Part shown: positions 1-9,044 of the stretch, in pieces
Layout of the letters: each line of letters opens with the position of its first letter
Numbering within the stretch: position 1 is the stretch's first letter
Assembly: GCA_019925095.2 (NCBI GenBank)
Contig: CM034394.1
Span: forward strand, 22,244,272-22,308,271
DNA length: 64,000 nucleotides
DNA from: Dendrolimus kikuchii
Taxonomy: Eukaryota; Arthropoda; Insecta; Lepidoptera; Lasiocampidae
Reading direction: 5' to 3'
The notes under the pieces: model-generated
What the model saw: the letters and a program-made list of their open reading frames with translations, nothing else
What the model was told of the DNA's origin: nothing
Databases searched by the model: none
Translations under genes and position numbers: made by a program

Positions 1-174
1 CACTAATGCCGGAACACAGCTCAAGGTTGTTCTGGCGACATACTTTAGACCAGGGGTGGTAGCCATCCAGTCGGACAAATGCCCTACCACCTGGCTGTGG
101 GTTGTTAAGTCGCCTCTTACGACAGGCCGCCCGGCCACAGGAAATTGTATTCTTTCTCCGTTCCTGCACGGATA
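1..174 (-). repeat. SINE-like family S1, copy A (cut by window edge)
   Basis: The plus strand shows the antisense of the ~312-bp S1 family, ending in the family's 5' end (reverse of ATCCGTGCAGGAACGGAG). Only the 5' half is in the window. S1 sense copies begin at that motif and end in CTCCTGCAATAAAAAA. It has no long ORF of its own; short frames across it are incidental. Confidence 0.8.
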
Positions 175-589
175 GAATTAGGAGGAGATTGTATGTAGTC
201 TATAATTACTTAAATGGGTTAGTTAATTTTTAGAATTAAATATAAATAAATATTTTCTTTTAATGTTAAAAGATATTAACAAGCAATTGCAAAAAATTTT
301 AATTGTGAATATTTAGAACTCATTATGTTGATAATGATTCCAATTACGTACATATATATAATTGCCATGTTCCATTGAAGATCTGAACTGCTAACTGTAG
401 ATCATTGGCGTTAATAAAGCAGCCATGAAATTACCCATAAATGCCATATAAACCATATACTCAAGGAACTAATCAAGCGTAATTAACATAGAACATAGTA
501 AATGACGCATAATTATATGTGTAATATATTATTAATATACGCATGGGAATATAATTCATTGCTTAGTAGGTTAAAACAGTATAAGCAAG
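175..589. other. AT-rich spacer, nothing recognised
   Basis: AT-rich unique-looking sequence between two S1 copies. I see no ORF, tail or inverted repeat worth naming. Confidence 0.5.
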
Positions 590-818
590 CTCAATGTAGT
601 TTGGGAAGTGGACACCTGTCAGGGCCCACACGGGGTCGCCAATGACCATTTACCGCGGCCCTGGCTATAGGTGAACGGAAAAAACACCGAGAGCTTTAGT
701 GGGTATTCCGGTAATGGCGACCTGCCCCACTAGGGTGGATCCAAGGAGGTGAATCCCACACAGTCTCACCGTATTCCCCGCACGATGACTAGTCCGTATT
801 CAGGACATATCATTAGTC
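590..818 (+). repeat. Upstream extension of SINE-like copy B
   Basis: A more GC-rich stretch runs directly into the 5' end of the S1 copy at 819, with no poly-A or duplication at the join. It contains direct and inverted short words (GGTCGCC, GGCGACC) and the phrases CCCACACAGTCTCACCG and CCGCACGATGACTAGTCC. No other S1 copy here carries it. It may be part of a longer parent element from which the 312-bp form derives, or an unrelated older repeat into which S1 inserted. Confidence 0.4.
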
Positions 819-1130
819 ATCCGTGCAGGAACGGAGAAAGAATACAATTTCCTGCGGCCGGGCGGCCTGTCGTAAGAGGCGACTTAACAACCCACAGCCA
901 GGTGGTGGGGCATTTGCCCTACTGTATGGCTACCACCCTGGTCTAAATTATGTCGCCATAACAACTTTGAGTTGTGTTCCGGAATTAGTGACCAGGTTCC
1001 AGTCTCCCTTAAGAGAGCAGCAGCGCAATTGTAACAACTTTGATGTTGCAAATGTCCATAGGCGATGGTAACCGCTTTCCATCGAGTGGGCCGTCTGCCT
1101 GTCTGCTGATCTCCTGCAATAAAAAAAAAA
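819..1130 (+). repeat. SINE-like family S1, copy B (full length)
   Basis: A full ~312-bp copy from ATCCGTGCAGGAACGG to CTCCTGCAATAAAAAAAAAA. The last ~80 bp (GTTGCAAATGTCCATAGGCG through GGGCCGTCTGCCTGTCTGC) match the 3' tail of the LINE copies at 32802-33337 and 15190-20838, which suggests tail borrowing for trans-mobilisation. An RNA polymerase III B-box-like word GGTTCCAGTCTCC lies mid-element, but a good A box is not evident. Confidence 0.8.
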
Positions 1131-1404
1131 CAGATTTTCCTCGTCAAAAATAGTGGACAAATTTATATAGGCAAAGTAAATGAACAGGCGTTAAATTAAC
1201 ATGTTATCATCTTGCTTTTAAAATAATCATCGTTACATTTTTATTGCTGTTTAAACATTTAATGAATTATTTGACTTATTTTATTACTACCAACTTATGA
1301 ATTCATAAGTTTGTATGCTAAAAATGGTAGTCATGGAAAAATATTTTTGATTTCAATTTTCTGCCTGTTTTATTCCCTACTTTTTAACTACTTAAAACAC
1401 TCTG

Positions 1405-1530
1405 TTTCTGTTTTCTTTCACCTTTCCCCGATTGTTTGGAGCCGACACGATATGTCTTTTCCTTTCTAATTGTGAACACCGACCTACTTGGTCACCGCCT
1501 CTTTGTTTCTTTATTCTTTTTGCTGCATCT
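1405..1530 (-). pseudogene. RTE-type LINE C-terminal tail fragment (family R-b)
   Basis: Minus-strand reading gives a phrase like KEKTYRVGSKQSGKGE, a decayed version of the KKTCCADPK-type end of insect RTE reverse transcriptases, seen better at 22405-22570. Stops and frameshifts are present. Short and old, so assignment is tentative. Confidence 0.4.
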
Positions 1531-1667
1531 GTCATTATGTAATGTGATATAGTCTACGTTCGACTGCTGATCGCGCCGCTGCTTCCGCGAAAATGTCGCC
1601 GCTTTTTATGCGTCGTGCCGCTTTCTGCACCCGTTTAAACAAACCCGCGTGCTGGAAGGTACCAGCT

Positions 1668-2083
1668 ATATATATATTATATATATATATTTTTTTCGAT
1701 GCCAAGGATGAACATAGGATACTTTTCATTCCGGATAATGGGATAAGTTTGGGGATATATTTAGGTAAAGATTATCTCAGAAAGTAGGATAGATTTTGTT
1801 TTATGATTTGCCATTTTCGTCATTTCGGTTAATTTGGTCATTTTGGTCGATTTGATCGATGTGGTCGATTTGGTCATTTTGGTGTACATTTTTAATATCG
1901 AAAATTAGCATAGATACTTTTTATCCTGGAAAAGGGGTAGTTTGGGATATAAAATGAGGTGAATCTTCCGGGGCAAATAGCAGTAACATAAAAATTTAAT
2001 ACAATGTAACCTGTGTTGTAATCTCTTTAAATAAGAGCCACGCACAAGTTTGACCCGCGGATCAGCCGCGGGGTAAACTCTAG
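1668..2083 (+). mobile_element. Helitron-like non-autonomous element
   Basis: Begins in an AT repeat near ATATATATTTTTTTCGATGCC and ends GGGTAAACTCTAG followed by host T, the CTRR|T end of Helitrons. The same 3' end recurs at 43573. Inside, 1817-1886 is a degenerate minisatellite of TTTGGTCRN-like words. A GC-rich hairpin-capable stretch (CCGCGGATCAGCCGCGG) sits ~20 bp from the 3' end, as expected for a Helitron terminator hairpin. No Rep/helicase coding. Confidence 0.55.
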
Positions 2084-2162
2084 TATGATATACATAATAT
2101 CAGAGCGCTTGACAGAAATATAATATTTGTTTTGTTACAACTATCTTGCGAAGCTAACTATA

Positions 2163-2472
2163 TTTTTTTTAATTGCAGGAGTTCAGCAGACAGGCAGACG
2201 GCCCACTTGATGGAAAGCGGTTACCATCGCCTATGGACATTTGCAACACCAAAAGTGCTACAAATGCGCTGCTGCTCTCTTAAGGGAGACTGGAACCTGG
2301 TCACTAATGGAACACAACTCAAGGTTGTTATGGCGACATACTTTAGACCAGGGGTGGTAGCCATCCAGTCGGGCAAATGCCCTACCACCTGGCTGTGGGT
2401 TGTTTTGTCGCCTCTTACGACAGGCCGCCGGGCCGCAGGAAATTGTATTCTTTCTCCGTTCCTGCACGGATA
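2163..2472 (-). repeat. SINE-like family S1, copy C (full length)
   Basis: The plus strand reads the antisense from poly-T and TTGCAGGAGTTCAGCAGACA to TTCCTGCACGGATA. Essentially full length and close to consensus. An incidental 113-codon frame crosses it and is not a gene. Confidence 0.8.
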
Positions 2473-3157
2473 AATAAATATTTGGGGGAGGCGTACATTA
2501 ACATGACATATATAGGTATTTTAACTTACATTACTTTAATTAACAAAAACGGTTAGAGCGGTTTGAATTATTTTGTTTTGTTCCCTCTAATACAGCGTTA
2601 GTTTAAAAGAAAAAGGAATTAAATTACAATCGTATTGTTTCCCTCGTTATAAAATTACAATCGTATTATTTCCCTCGTTATAAATAGTTATATGAAAATT
2701 GTTTATTGATAAGTGAACTCCAAACATAAAGTATCGTACAATACCACACTGTAGTTCATGTTTCTTAATTTGTGAACAATAAACTCAAATAAATACAAGC
2801 TAACACTTTCGGTCGAGAAAGCAAATTCGTGCAAACCGACTATTAGTTTGTAAACCGAATCATATACAAACACCATTTAAAATAACCTTATTTTATGAGA
2901 AAAAAACACTAAAATAACCTTGTGAACATTTACTTTCGCCATAATATCGCGTGTTATAACACAGTTAGCGTTTTTAAACGTCTAATCGCGTCATCTATGT
3001 AATAAAAATAATTATTTATTAATCCAATAGCGTGGTACAGAAGCAGGAATAAGGTGACAATGCTGTTTTGTGTTTTTGACCTTCTGTTCAATTTTATTGA
3101 TTAGATTACTAGTTGATTATTACAACGCGATTTTAGTTTGGAAGTTATTTAATATCT
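2473..3157. other. AT-rich spacer
   Basis: Contains one short tandem duplication (AAATTACAATCGTATTRTTTCCCTCGTTATAAA repeated twice around 2621-2686, written here as a degenerate word split over two units) but no coding or element signature. Otherwise unique-looking AT-rich DNA. Confidence 0.45.
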
Positions 3158-3414
3158 GTGGAGGAACCGAGAAAGAATACAATTTCCTGCGGCCGGGCGG
3201 CCTGTCGTAAGAGACGACAAAACAACCCACAGTCAGATGATAGGGTATTTTCTCGACTGAATGGCGACCACCCCTGGTGTAGAGGATGCCGCCATAACAA
3301 CCTTGTGTTGTTATTTGTAGCACCTTTGGTGCTGCAAATGACTATAGGCGATGGTAACCACTTTCTATCAAGTGGGCCGTCAGCCTGTCTGTTGAACTCC
3401 TGCAACAAAAAAAA
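3158..3414 (+). repeat. SINE-like family S1, copy D
   Basis: Runs from GAGGAACCGAGAAAGAAT to CTCCTGCAACAAAAAAA. It is diverged, with an internal deletion in the central third and the poly-A signal altered to CAACAAA. Family tail GGGCCGTCAGCCTGTCTG is retained. Confidence 0.75.
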
Positions 3415-3917
3415 TGCGGGTATTGCCACGTATTGAGGACACTTATGGACTAGGGTACTAATATAATATACCTAGCAACTTAATCCACTGAACTCGATTT
3501 AAAATTGCGCTCACCGTGTTGTTGACGATGCCTTACCACTCCTGTCCATATAGTTCGGATATGCTTGGTCTCAAATCACTCTGCGTAGTTTATCGTCTTT
3601 ATTATGGAGAGTGTATGAAGAAGTGTTCAGAATGTTGAATTGAAATTTATTTGCTTATTGATAAATAGGTTAGTTCAACAGACCATTACCCCAGAGGGCG
3701 TGCAAATATTAAATTGTCTTAATCTACTAACTATTGCAAAACTAGGTGACTATTGATATTAAATAATTAAAAATAAATTAAGAAACCGTCAAAACAGTGA
3801 TAGCAAAATCAAAATACTAATATTGCAATAATTTCAAATATGTCATAAAATGATTAAAAATAACATAAGGAAGCAGCGAACAATCGATTTTAACAAAATA
3901 ATAATAATTCAAATAAA
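3415..3917. other. Spacer, nothing recognised
   Basis: AT-rich. The stretch 3480-3660 is of more balanced composition but shows no open frame or known tail. Confidence 0.4.
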
Positions 3918-4170
3918 GTATATTGATCTTGCTCAGGAGGTTACCGCTATGTGGAACCTGGACTCTGTGAATGGACTAATAGCGAAGAGCCTTGACCGCC
4001 ACCTTGAAAGGCTCTCCCTTGGTATCTGGGTGAAGTATCGGATGCAGAAGGCAGCTTTGTTGGACACGGCCCGTATTGTGAAGAGATTCCTATGTCTGGA
4101 GCCTTAACTACCGGTAGCCTGGACCCTAGGACCTATTGCCGGTGGAGATCAGTCTTTTTTTTTATAAATA
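3918..4170 (+). pseudogene. LINE reverse-transcriptase C-terminal fragment
   Basis: The frame ending at 4107 reads LAQEVTAMWNLDSVN then GLIAKSLDRHLERLSLG and ALLDTARIVKRFLCLEP, then stop. This is the standard C-terminal segment (xxMWxx...LGTARILRRFL type) of an invertebrate non-LTR RT. A short internal deletion is suggested after VN, where relatives carry an extra ~10 residues. The following 3' UTR (CTACCGGTAGCCTGGACCC ... GGTGGAGATCAGTC + T-run) fits a LINE end. 5'-truncated and dead. Confidence 0.65.
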
Positions 4171-4199
4171 ATGTAATTATTTTGATAAAATGTTTACAA

Positions 4200-4960
4200 T
4201 AAAAATGTAAGAAACTAGAAAATAAAATATATATGAGAATAATAATTCCAAATTTGTCATAATGTCTAATAGTAGTAATTAATAATTTGTGTATTTTTCC
4301 AATTAGAATAATTATTCGCAGCGTAAAAAAACACTTATTTACTAACCAATTATGTAGTCTGACCTTGAATAGATTAACGAGTAGATTAGCATTCTTAATG
4401 TCAGGAGGTAAGCTATTGAATACTTTAACGTCTATAAATTAGCGTTCTTTTGTAAAGAAAGGTTACATGACGGGGATAGAAGTCTTCTCAATAGAGTCCC
4501 TCGGTATTCTTTGATTAGACTCTCCATGTGTTGGGAAAATTCTGGATTATATGTTTCACAAAAATGGCTAGTTGCTTGACGTAGAGAGAGAGCAAAGTAA
4601 GAATCTTGTGTTCTTTGAAAAGAGGTTTACAATAGTTTAAAAAGTGCAAGCCTTATTTCGCGAGTAGATGCGTAGTAGACATTTCTTTTGGACCTTAAAA
4701 ACTCGTATTGCAGTACCGAACCAACATACCCATGATACGCTTGTAAAGCTACTTCAGTTGCAACATTTTGTGCTAGTCTTAGTACAAACAAGCTTTTAAG
4801 TTTTGTACAAATTTCTTCAATATCATAATTACAATGACATTTGTTATCTATCTTAATTCCTTAAAGCTTTTGCAGATTCCACTTCATTCACTTTCTGATC
4901 GTTATGTGCTACAATTATAGCTGGCAGTTTAGGTTGATAGATATTAGGATAGTTGTTGCT
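4200..4960 (-). pseudogene. Degenerate LINE RT C-terminal region
   Basis: The minus strand can be read in broken frames: CKPLFKEHKILTLLSLYVKQ, then KVFNSLPPDIKNANLLVNLF. The first matches the post-RT SCRPLFKxLxILTLxxLY motif and the second the FNxLPxxIKN motif common to CR1/Jockey-like ends in insects. Upstream residues (GYVGSVLQYEFLRSKRN) fit the preceding YYGxLxSxLxYGxxxWG region loosely. Many stops and frameshifts. Confidence 0.55.
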
Positions 4961-5095
4961 TTCGTATTATTCCTACTACCGAAATACCCGCCTTCGATTC
5001 GATTCTCATCTTCCCTTCGTTAAGCCATCATGCAAATGTACGCCACGATTCTAGAGAACGTCTCTGTTGTCTCATCTTTGGGCTTTGAAATGAGC

Positions 5096-5149
5096 TTGCG
5101 ACACTGCAAATGTCCATAAGCGTAGGTAACCACTTTCCATCAGGTTGAC
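5096..5149 (+). repeat. Fragment of LINE J1 3' tail
   Basis: CACTGCAAATGTCCATAAGC through CTTTCCATCAGGTTGACC matches the J1/S1 tail (GCAAATGTCCATAGGCG...TTTCCATCAGGTGG). It ends at the target duplication of the PLE insertion, so this old tail lies next to the insertion site. Confidence 0.6.
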
Positions 5150-5250
5150 CATTGCATTATATAATATTTTCTTAAGTTTTCGCGACTTGTATACATAATA
5201 AAACTACGTTTTAACGGTTTTAAGCGCGGTAATTTTATTTGATTTTGGTT

Positions 5251-5297
5251 TTTTCCGACGTTTCGGCCACTTTTCAGTGGCCGTGATCACGGAAGAC
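5251..5297 (-). ncRNA. Hammerhead-ribozyme-like motif, left PLE arm
   Basis: Reverse complement identical to the motif at 6796-6842; see that entry. Both arms carry it unchanged, so a read-through transcript of either strand contains one sense copy and one antisense copy. Confidence 0.5.
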
Positions 5298-5554
5298 AAA
5301 GATGTCAAGTGTCAACGAGTATTGTTAAAGTTTTATTTAGCCTACCGCCAACTTATTAATTTTAATTATTTAATTTTTAATTTTGTTTATGGTTATTATT
5401 TAATCTATGGGAGCCTAATCTAATTTACTACCGCTTCGCAACATGTTATGGCTTGAAGAGAAGAAGCGGCGCAAGAAACTCTTCAGCAAACATGCCTAGC
5501 TCTAATAATTTTATATAATATTAAAATGGGTGGAAAGAAAAATAAAAGTAATTA

Positions 5555-6216
5555 TCAGTCAAGTTGGTTTGTGTTCCGTTGTACGCAGAAAGAGCTCACA
5601 GTGTCTTGAGGTCTGGCAGCTGGTTTTTGCTGGGTTTGGGTCTTAATAGTTTTGATAATTGGATCCCAAACAGGTGGTACTTGCCAACCATCTTCTCTAT
5701 TGAAATTTGGGTGTTTTTTGATTTCAATAGCCTCACGCATCATTCTAGGTATGAAACGATTCTCTTTCGCGAGGATTTGTGGGTTATCGAATCTGATGTA
5801 GTGGTTGGGTTTATCCAGCGTGTGTTCACTGATCGCAGACTTCGTAGACCTTGTGTGTTTCATGTCAGCAATGTGTTCTTTTACTCGTGTTTTTATGCTT
5901 CTCTTTGTTTGCCCAATGTATGACAATCCACACTCACAATCAAGCTTGTAAACCCCTGCATCCTGGAGTGGGATATTGCATTTCACAGGTCTCAGAAATT
6001 GGGTAATCTTTTTCTGCGGCTTGAAATATGTTTTGATTGAAGCTCGCCTGAGGATGTGACCAATTCTGTCTGTGACCCCCTTGATGTAGGGTAGGGTAGC
6101 AGGGCACTGCTCAACTGAAGGTGGTTTGGGGCCTTTGTGACGTTGGTGTGGAGTCTTCAGCTGATTGCGTTGTAGAACTCGCTTGACATGCTGAAGCTCT
6201 CCAGCTATGTGGTAGC
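5555..6216 (-). pseudogene. PLE GIY-YIG endonuclease C-terminus
   Basis: The open frame extends 6529-5555 (324 codons), but only codons ~105-324 are PLE sense coding; codons 1-104 are antisense read-through of the opposite arm. The sense part contains GVYKLDCECGLSYIGQTKRS (residues ~192-211) with GVY and YIG spaced as in GIY-YIG nucleases, the downstream RVKEH (R215, H219), and a C-terminal HTLDKPNHYIRFDN and REAIEIKKHPNFNREDGW block. CxC in the GIY-YIG loop is typical of PLEs. It would nick target DNA for target-primed reverse transcription. The RT domain is absent, so this is a dead 5'-truncated copy. The frame is uninterrupted from the junction to the stop, suggesting a fairly young insertion. 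Confidence 0.8.
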
Positions 6217-6538
6217 ACACATTGCTGACATGAAACACACAAGGTCTACGAAGTCTGCGATCAGTGAACACACGCTGGATAAACCCAACCACTACATCAG
6301 ATTCGATAACCCACAAATCCTCGCGAAAGAGAACCGTTTCATACCTAGAATGATGCGTGAGGCTATTGAAATCAAAAAACACCCAAATTTCAATAGAGAA
6401 GATGGTTGGCAAGTACCACCTGTTTGGGATCCAATTATCAAAACTATTAAGACCCAAACCCAGCAAAAACCAGCTGCCAGACCTCAAGACACTGTGAGCT
6501 CTTTCTGCGTACAACGGAACACAAACCAACTTGACTGA
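6217..6538 (+). pseudogene. Second PLE endonuclease C-terminus (opposite arm)
   Basis: The plus-strand frame contains HIADMKHTRSTKSAISEHTL through the terminal stop at 6536-6538, matching the last ~108 residues of the minus copy. The GIY-YIG core is missing because this arm is truncated earlier. The first ~9 codons of the open frame (from 6188) come from the antisense of the centre. Confidence 0.75.
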
Positions 6539-6795
6539 TAATTACTTTTATTTTTCCTTCCACCCATTTTAATATTATATAAAATTATTAGAGCTAGGCA
6601 TGTTTGCTGAAGAGTTTCTTGCGCCGCTTCTTCTCTTCAAGCCATAACATGTTGCGAAGCGGTAGTAAATTAGATTAGGCTCCCATAGATTAAATAATAA
6701 CCATAAACAAAATTAAAAATTAAATAATTAAAATTAATAAGTTGGCGGTAGGCTAAATAAAACTTTAACAATACTCGTTGACACTTGACATCTTT

Positions 6796-6842
6796 GTCTT
6801 CCGTGATCACGGCCACTGAAAAGTGGCCGAAACGTCGGAAAA
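6796..6842 (+). ncRNA. Hammerhead-ribozyme-like motif, right PLE arm
   Basis: Read 5'-3': CTTCC (6798-6802), GTGATCA (6803-6809), C, GGCCACT-GAAA-AGTGGCC (6811-6828), GAA (6829-6831), ACGT (6832-6835), C (6836), GGAA (6837-). This maps on a type I hammerhead: helix I TTCC/GGAA, the CUGAUGA core, stem II with a GAAA loop, GAA, a 2-bp stem III (AC/GU) and cleavable C17. The core differs from consensus at exactly positions 3 and 8 (C3 to G, G8 to C), which pair with each other in the active hammerhead fold, so pairing is kept. One extra C lies between A9 and stem II. PLEs are known to carry minimal hammerheads with very short stem III. Activity is not shown. A competing palindrome CCGTGATCACGG overlaps the core. 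Confidence 0.5.
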
Positions 6843-6908
6843 AACCAAAATCAAATAAAATTACCGCGCTTAAAACCGTTAAAACGTAGTTTTATCATTG
6901 CATTATAT

Positions 6909-7372
6909 GCTAAATTTCTAGTAATCAAAAGCTCTTTTAAGTGTATTTAACACCTTAATAGACAATACATAATAAAATAACATTATCTACAACATTACAA
7001 ACGCTTATAATCATTGTAGCGTTAAGTACCGTCTGAGTCTAAATAGTCTGCATCTGAGGCTAGGGCTTCTTTTTTACAAGCTTTTATTCTACTATACTTA
7101 TTTGTACACGTAGCAAAATCTGACATCGTACATTTTTTTTTAATAAAGTTTGCGATACACGAGTACCTACATACCTACGTTGTAAAATTATATATGTAAC
7201 TTTTCAAATATGTACAAGGTCTCCATTGTTTGGCGTAAGTTAAATGCCTATTATTTGGCTCAACGCTGGGGCAGGGTGAAGAGGAGGCTGTTATAAGGGT
7301 TCCGGTTTTGGTATAATGCGCATTCGTTGAAGATTATTTTGATACTATATTCATATTATTATTGTTACGAGT
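6909..7372. other. AT-rich spacer
   Basis: No element recognised; a G-rich patch at 7260-7300 (GGGGCAGGGTGAAGAGGAGG) has no open frame. Confidence 0.4.
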
Positions 7373-7855
7373 TGCAGGGCTCGAATTAAAATGCCGTTGG
7401 AATTATTATAGAGTTTATTAGAATTTATTAAAACTATACAAACACGTATACTACAGGTATAAATATAACTGAACACAACCAGTCCAAACGTAATGCACAA
7501 TTCAATAACACGCGCAAAGTCCTTCACTAAATAGATTACCGAATGTAATCGCTATGCGAATGTTTTACTTCGCTTGTGGTTATCGCTAGACCGCCGATCT
7601 CTCCATTGGGCCATTGCTTTATACTGCACCGATACAATATGTCTGCCCGACCACGTATACCGAATTTCTTAGAATCAGTGCGGCACACCTGGCTAATGAC
7701 TGCCATAACAGATCACAATACACAATGGGCTGTTTTCTAATCACAAATTTTAAACACAAAGTAAACAAAAGAAGTCCAAATGCGGAAAGGTAATAAAGTG
7801 TGCTATTATGGTATACAGGTATGAGTCCACTTTTGTCGGCGTGTAGGTCGTAACA
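7373..7855 (-). repeat. Solo LTR, family T1
   Basis: Starts TGTTACGA and ends TCGTAACA, the TG...CA ends of an LTR, flanked by TTAT on both sides (4-bp duplication, though in low-complexity DNA). On the minus strand it shows a TATA-like box GCAGTATAAAGCAATGG, then an AATAAACTCTATAATAATT poly-A signal near the end. No internal retrovirus-like coding is attached, so it is a solo LTR. Same family at 29284-30678, 31723-32221 and 37771-38204. Confidence 0.75.
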
Positions 7856-7884
7856 TTATTATCGTCAACAGTACATGATACCTC

Positions 7885-8125
7885 TTATGCAGCCACCTTA
7901 ATTCCAAATAATGTTTCAACTAAATAACTCCGTTGGCTCAGCGACCCAAAGTGAGTCTTGGCCTCCGAAACGAGAGCACGCCACTTTCCTCTGTCCTGCG
8001 CAGTGTCTTGCCAATTGTGGGCTTGTAGTGCGGTCAGGTCAGCTTCCACTCTATCCTTCCAGCAATACTTGGGACGACCAACCGGTCGTCGACCGACTGG
8101 TCGCCCCAAGTATGCTTTAAGTATG
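7885..8125 (-). pseudogene. RTE-type LINE C-terminal fragment (family R-c)
   Basis: The minus frame reads RPKYCWKDRVEADLTALQAH, then RGKWRALVSEAKTHFGSLSQ and a stop near 7885. GRPxxxWxDxVxxDLxxL...DRxKWRxLVxEA is the usual end of insect RTE/BovB-like RTs. The N-terminal GRPVGRRPVGRP is part of the fold-back at 8066-8112. Confidence 0.65.
8066..8112. repeat. Hairpin in RTE fragment
   Basis: TACTTGGGACGACCA (8066-8080) pairs with TGGTCGCCCCAAGTA (8098-8112) with one mismatch; the loop is itself CG-rich (CCGGTCGTCGACCG). Probably a local palindromic expansion inside the coding fragment. Confidence 0.6.
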
Positions 8126-8283
8126 CTTAAATAATGTTTCAAGTATTCTATATTATAAAATCACGTAGTGTTTATAATTTAATAAATATGTGACAATATG
8201 GGGTGTAATTATGTTAATTAAATTATAAAATAATAATTATATATTTAAATATTAATTACACAAGAAATATATTTATACTTATA

Positions 8284-8456
8284 CTAGTGAACCCGGCAGA
8301 TCTTGTACTGTGTTGAAAAAATAAAATCTAGAAATAATGAATCTAAACCATTCCGAGGCACCCACTGGACATTTTGTTGTCAAAGTCACACCTAACCAAA
8401 ATCTATTTTCAATGTTTTTTGGATGAATATATGACGATTGTAATTATATATATCGA
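8284..8456 (-). mobile_element. Helitron-like fragment, family H1
   Basis: Plus strand begins CTAGTGAACCCGGCAGATCT, the reverse of the H1 3' end (…CTGCCGGG…CTAG). It keeps the family words AAAATCTAGAAA and GAATCTAAACCATTCC, and ends in an AT-rich 5' end. Internally deleted relative to 36023-36228. Confidence 0.5.
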
Positions 8457-8468
8457 GTTTATTGTTAT

Positions 8469-8778
8469 TTTTTTATTGCTGGAGTACGGAGATATGCTGA
8501 CGGACCAAATGTGATGGAAAATGGTTACTGTTGCCTGTGAACATTTGCAACACTAAAGGTGCTAGCTATGTGCTGCTGGACTCATAGATGAGACTGGAAC
8601 CTGGCCACTAATGCCGGAACACAACTCAAGTTTGTTATGGCGGCATGCTCCAGACCAGGGGTGATAGCTATCCAGACGGGCAAATACCCTAATACCTGGC
8701 TGTGGGTTGTTTCGTCGCCTCTTACGACAGGCCGCCTGGCCGCAGACATTAGTATTCTTTCTCCGTTCCTGCACGGAT
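8469..8778 (-). repeat. SINE-like family S1, copy E (diverged)
   Basis: Plus strand from T-run plus ATTGCTGGAGTACGGAGATA to TTCCTGCACGGATAA. More diverged than copies B or C (TGTTGCCTGTGAACATTTGC instead of CATCGCCTATGGACATTTGC), so older. Confidence 0.75.
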
Positions 8779-8779
8779 A

Positions 8780-8994
8780 AAGTGAATTCATTGCAAAATT
8801 CAGAGCCATTTCAATAAAAACAGAGCGGAATTCCACTCATCAGCTGAAAGGACAAGTAAAGCCTCGCGTTTTAACGCAGAAACAAAAACATTCAGTACGA
8901 CAGGTGTGCGTGTCACTCGCGACGACGTGACGGCCGCGTCCGTTGCTTGGTTTCTAGCCACACGTAGTGCCGCCTCGTTTTCTTGTTTTCAAAT
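8780..8994. other. GC-richer patch, unassigned
   Basis: Around 8905-8985 CpG is frequent (GTCACTCGCGACGACGTGAC). No splice-bounded exon or known element seen. Confidence 0.35.
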
Positions 8995-9044
8995 TCTATT
9001 ATCCTTTATAACTAAAAGGATGACTGTTAATCCAGTTGATGGTA

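Larger units (their letters stand above)
5163..6895. mobile_element. Penelope-like element insertion, fold-back copy
   Basis: A 1,733-bp insertion flanked by a perfect 13-bp duplication CATTGCATTATAT (5150-5162 and 6896-6908). It consists of a minus-strand 3' part of a PLE (5163 to ~6216) and a plus-strand, further 5'-truncated copy of the same end (6217-6895). Arms 5198-5876 and 6217-6895 are both 679 bp and appear to align without gaps. The unique centre 5877-6216 holds the more upstream coding part. PLEs are known for GIY-YIG endonucleases, variable-length target duplications and inverted partial copies; this fits all three. The left end extends 35 bp further (5163-5197) than the right, and the same extra end is present in the copy at 58319. 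Confidence 0.85.

Noticed and set aside
6814..6836. Alternative hammerhead core at CTGAAAA (6816-6822)
   Set aside because: This reading needs A at position 8 and uses bases that form the clear GGCCACT/AGTGGCC stem; the GTGATCA reading explains all helices better.
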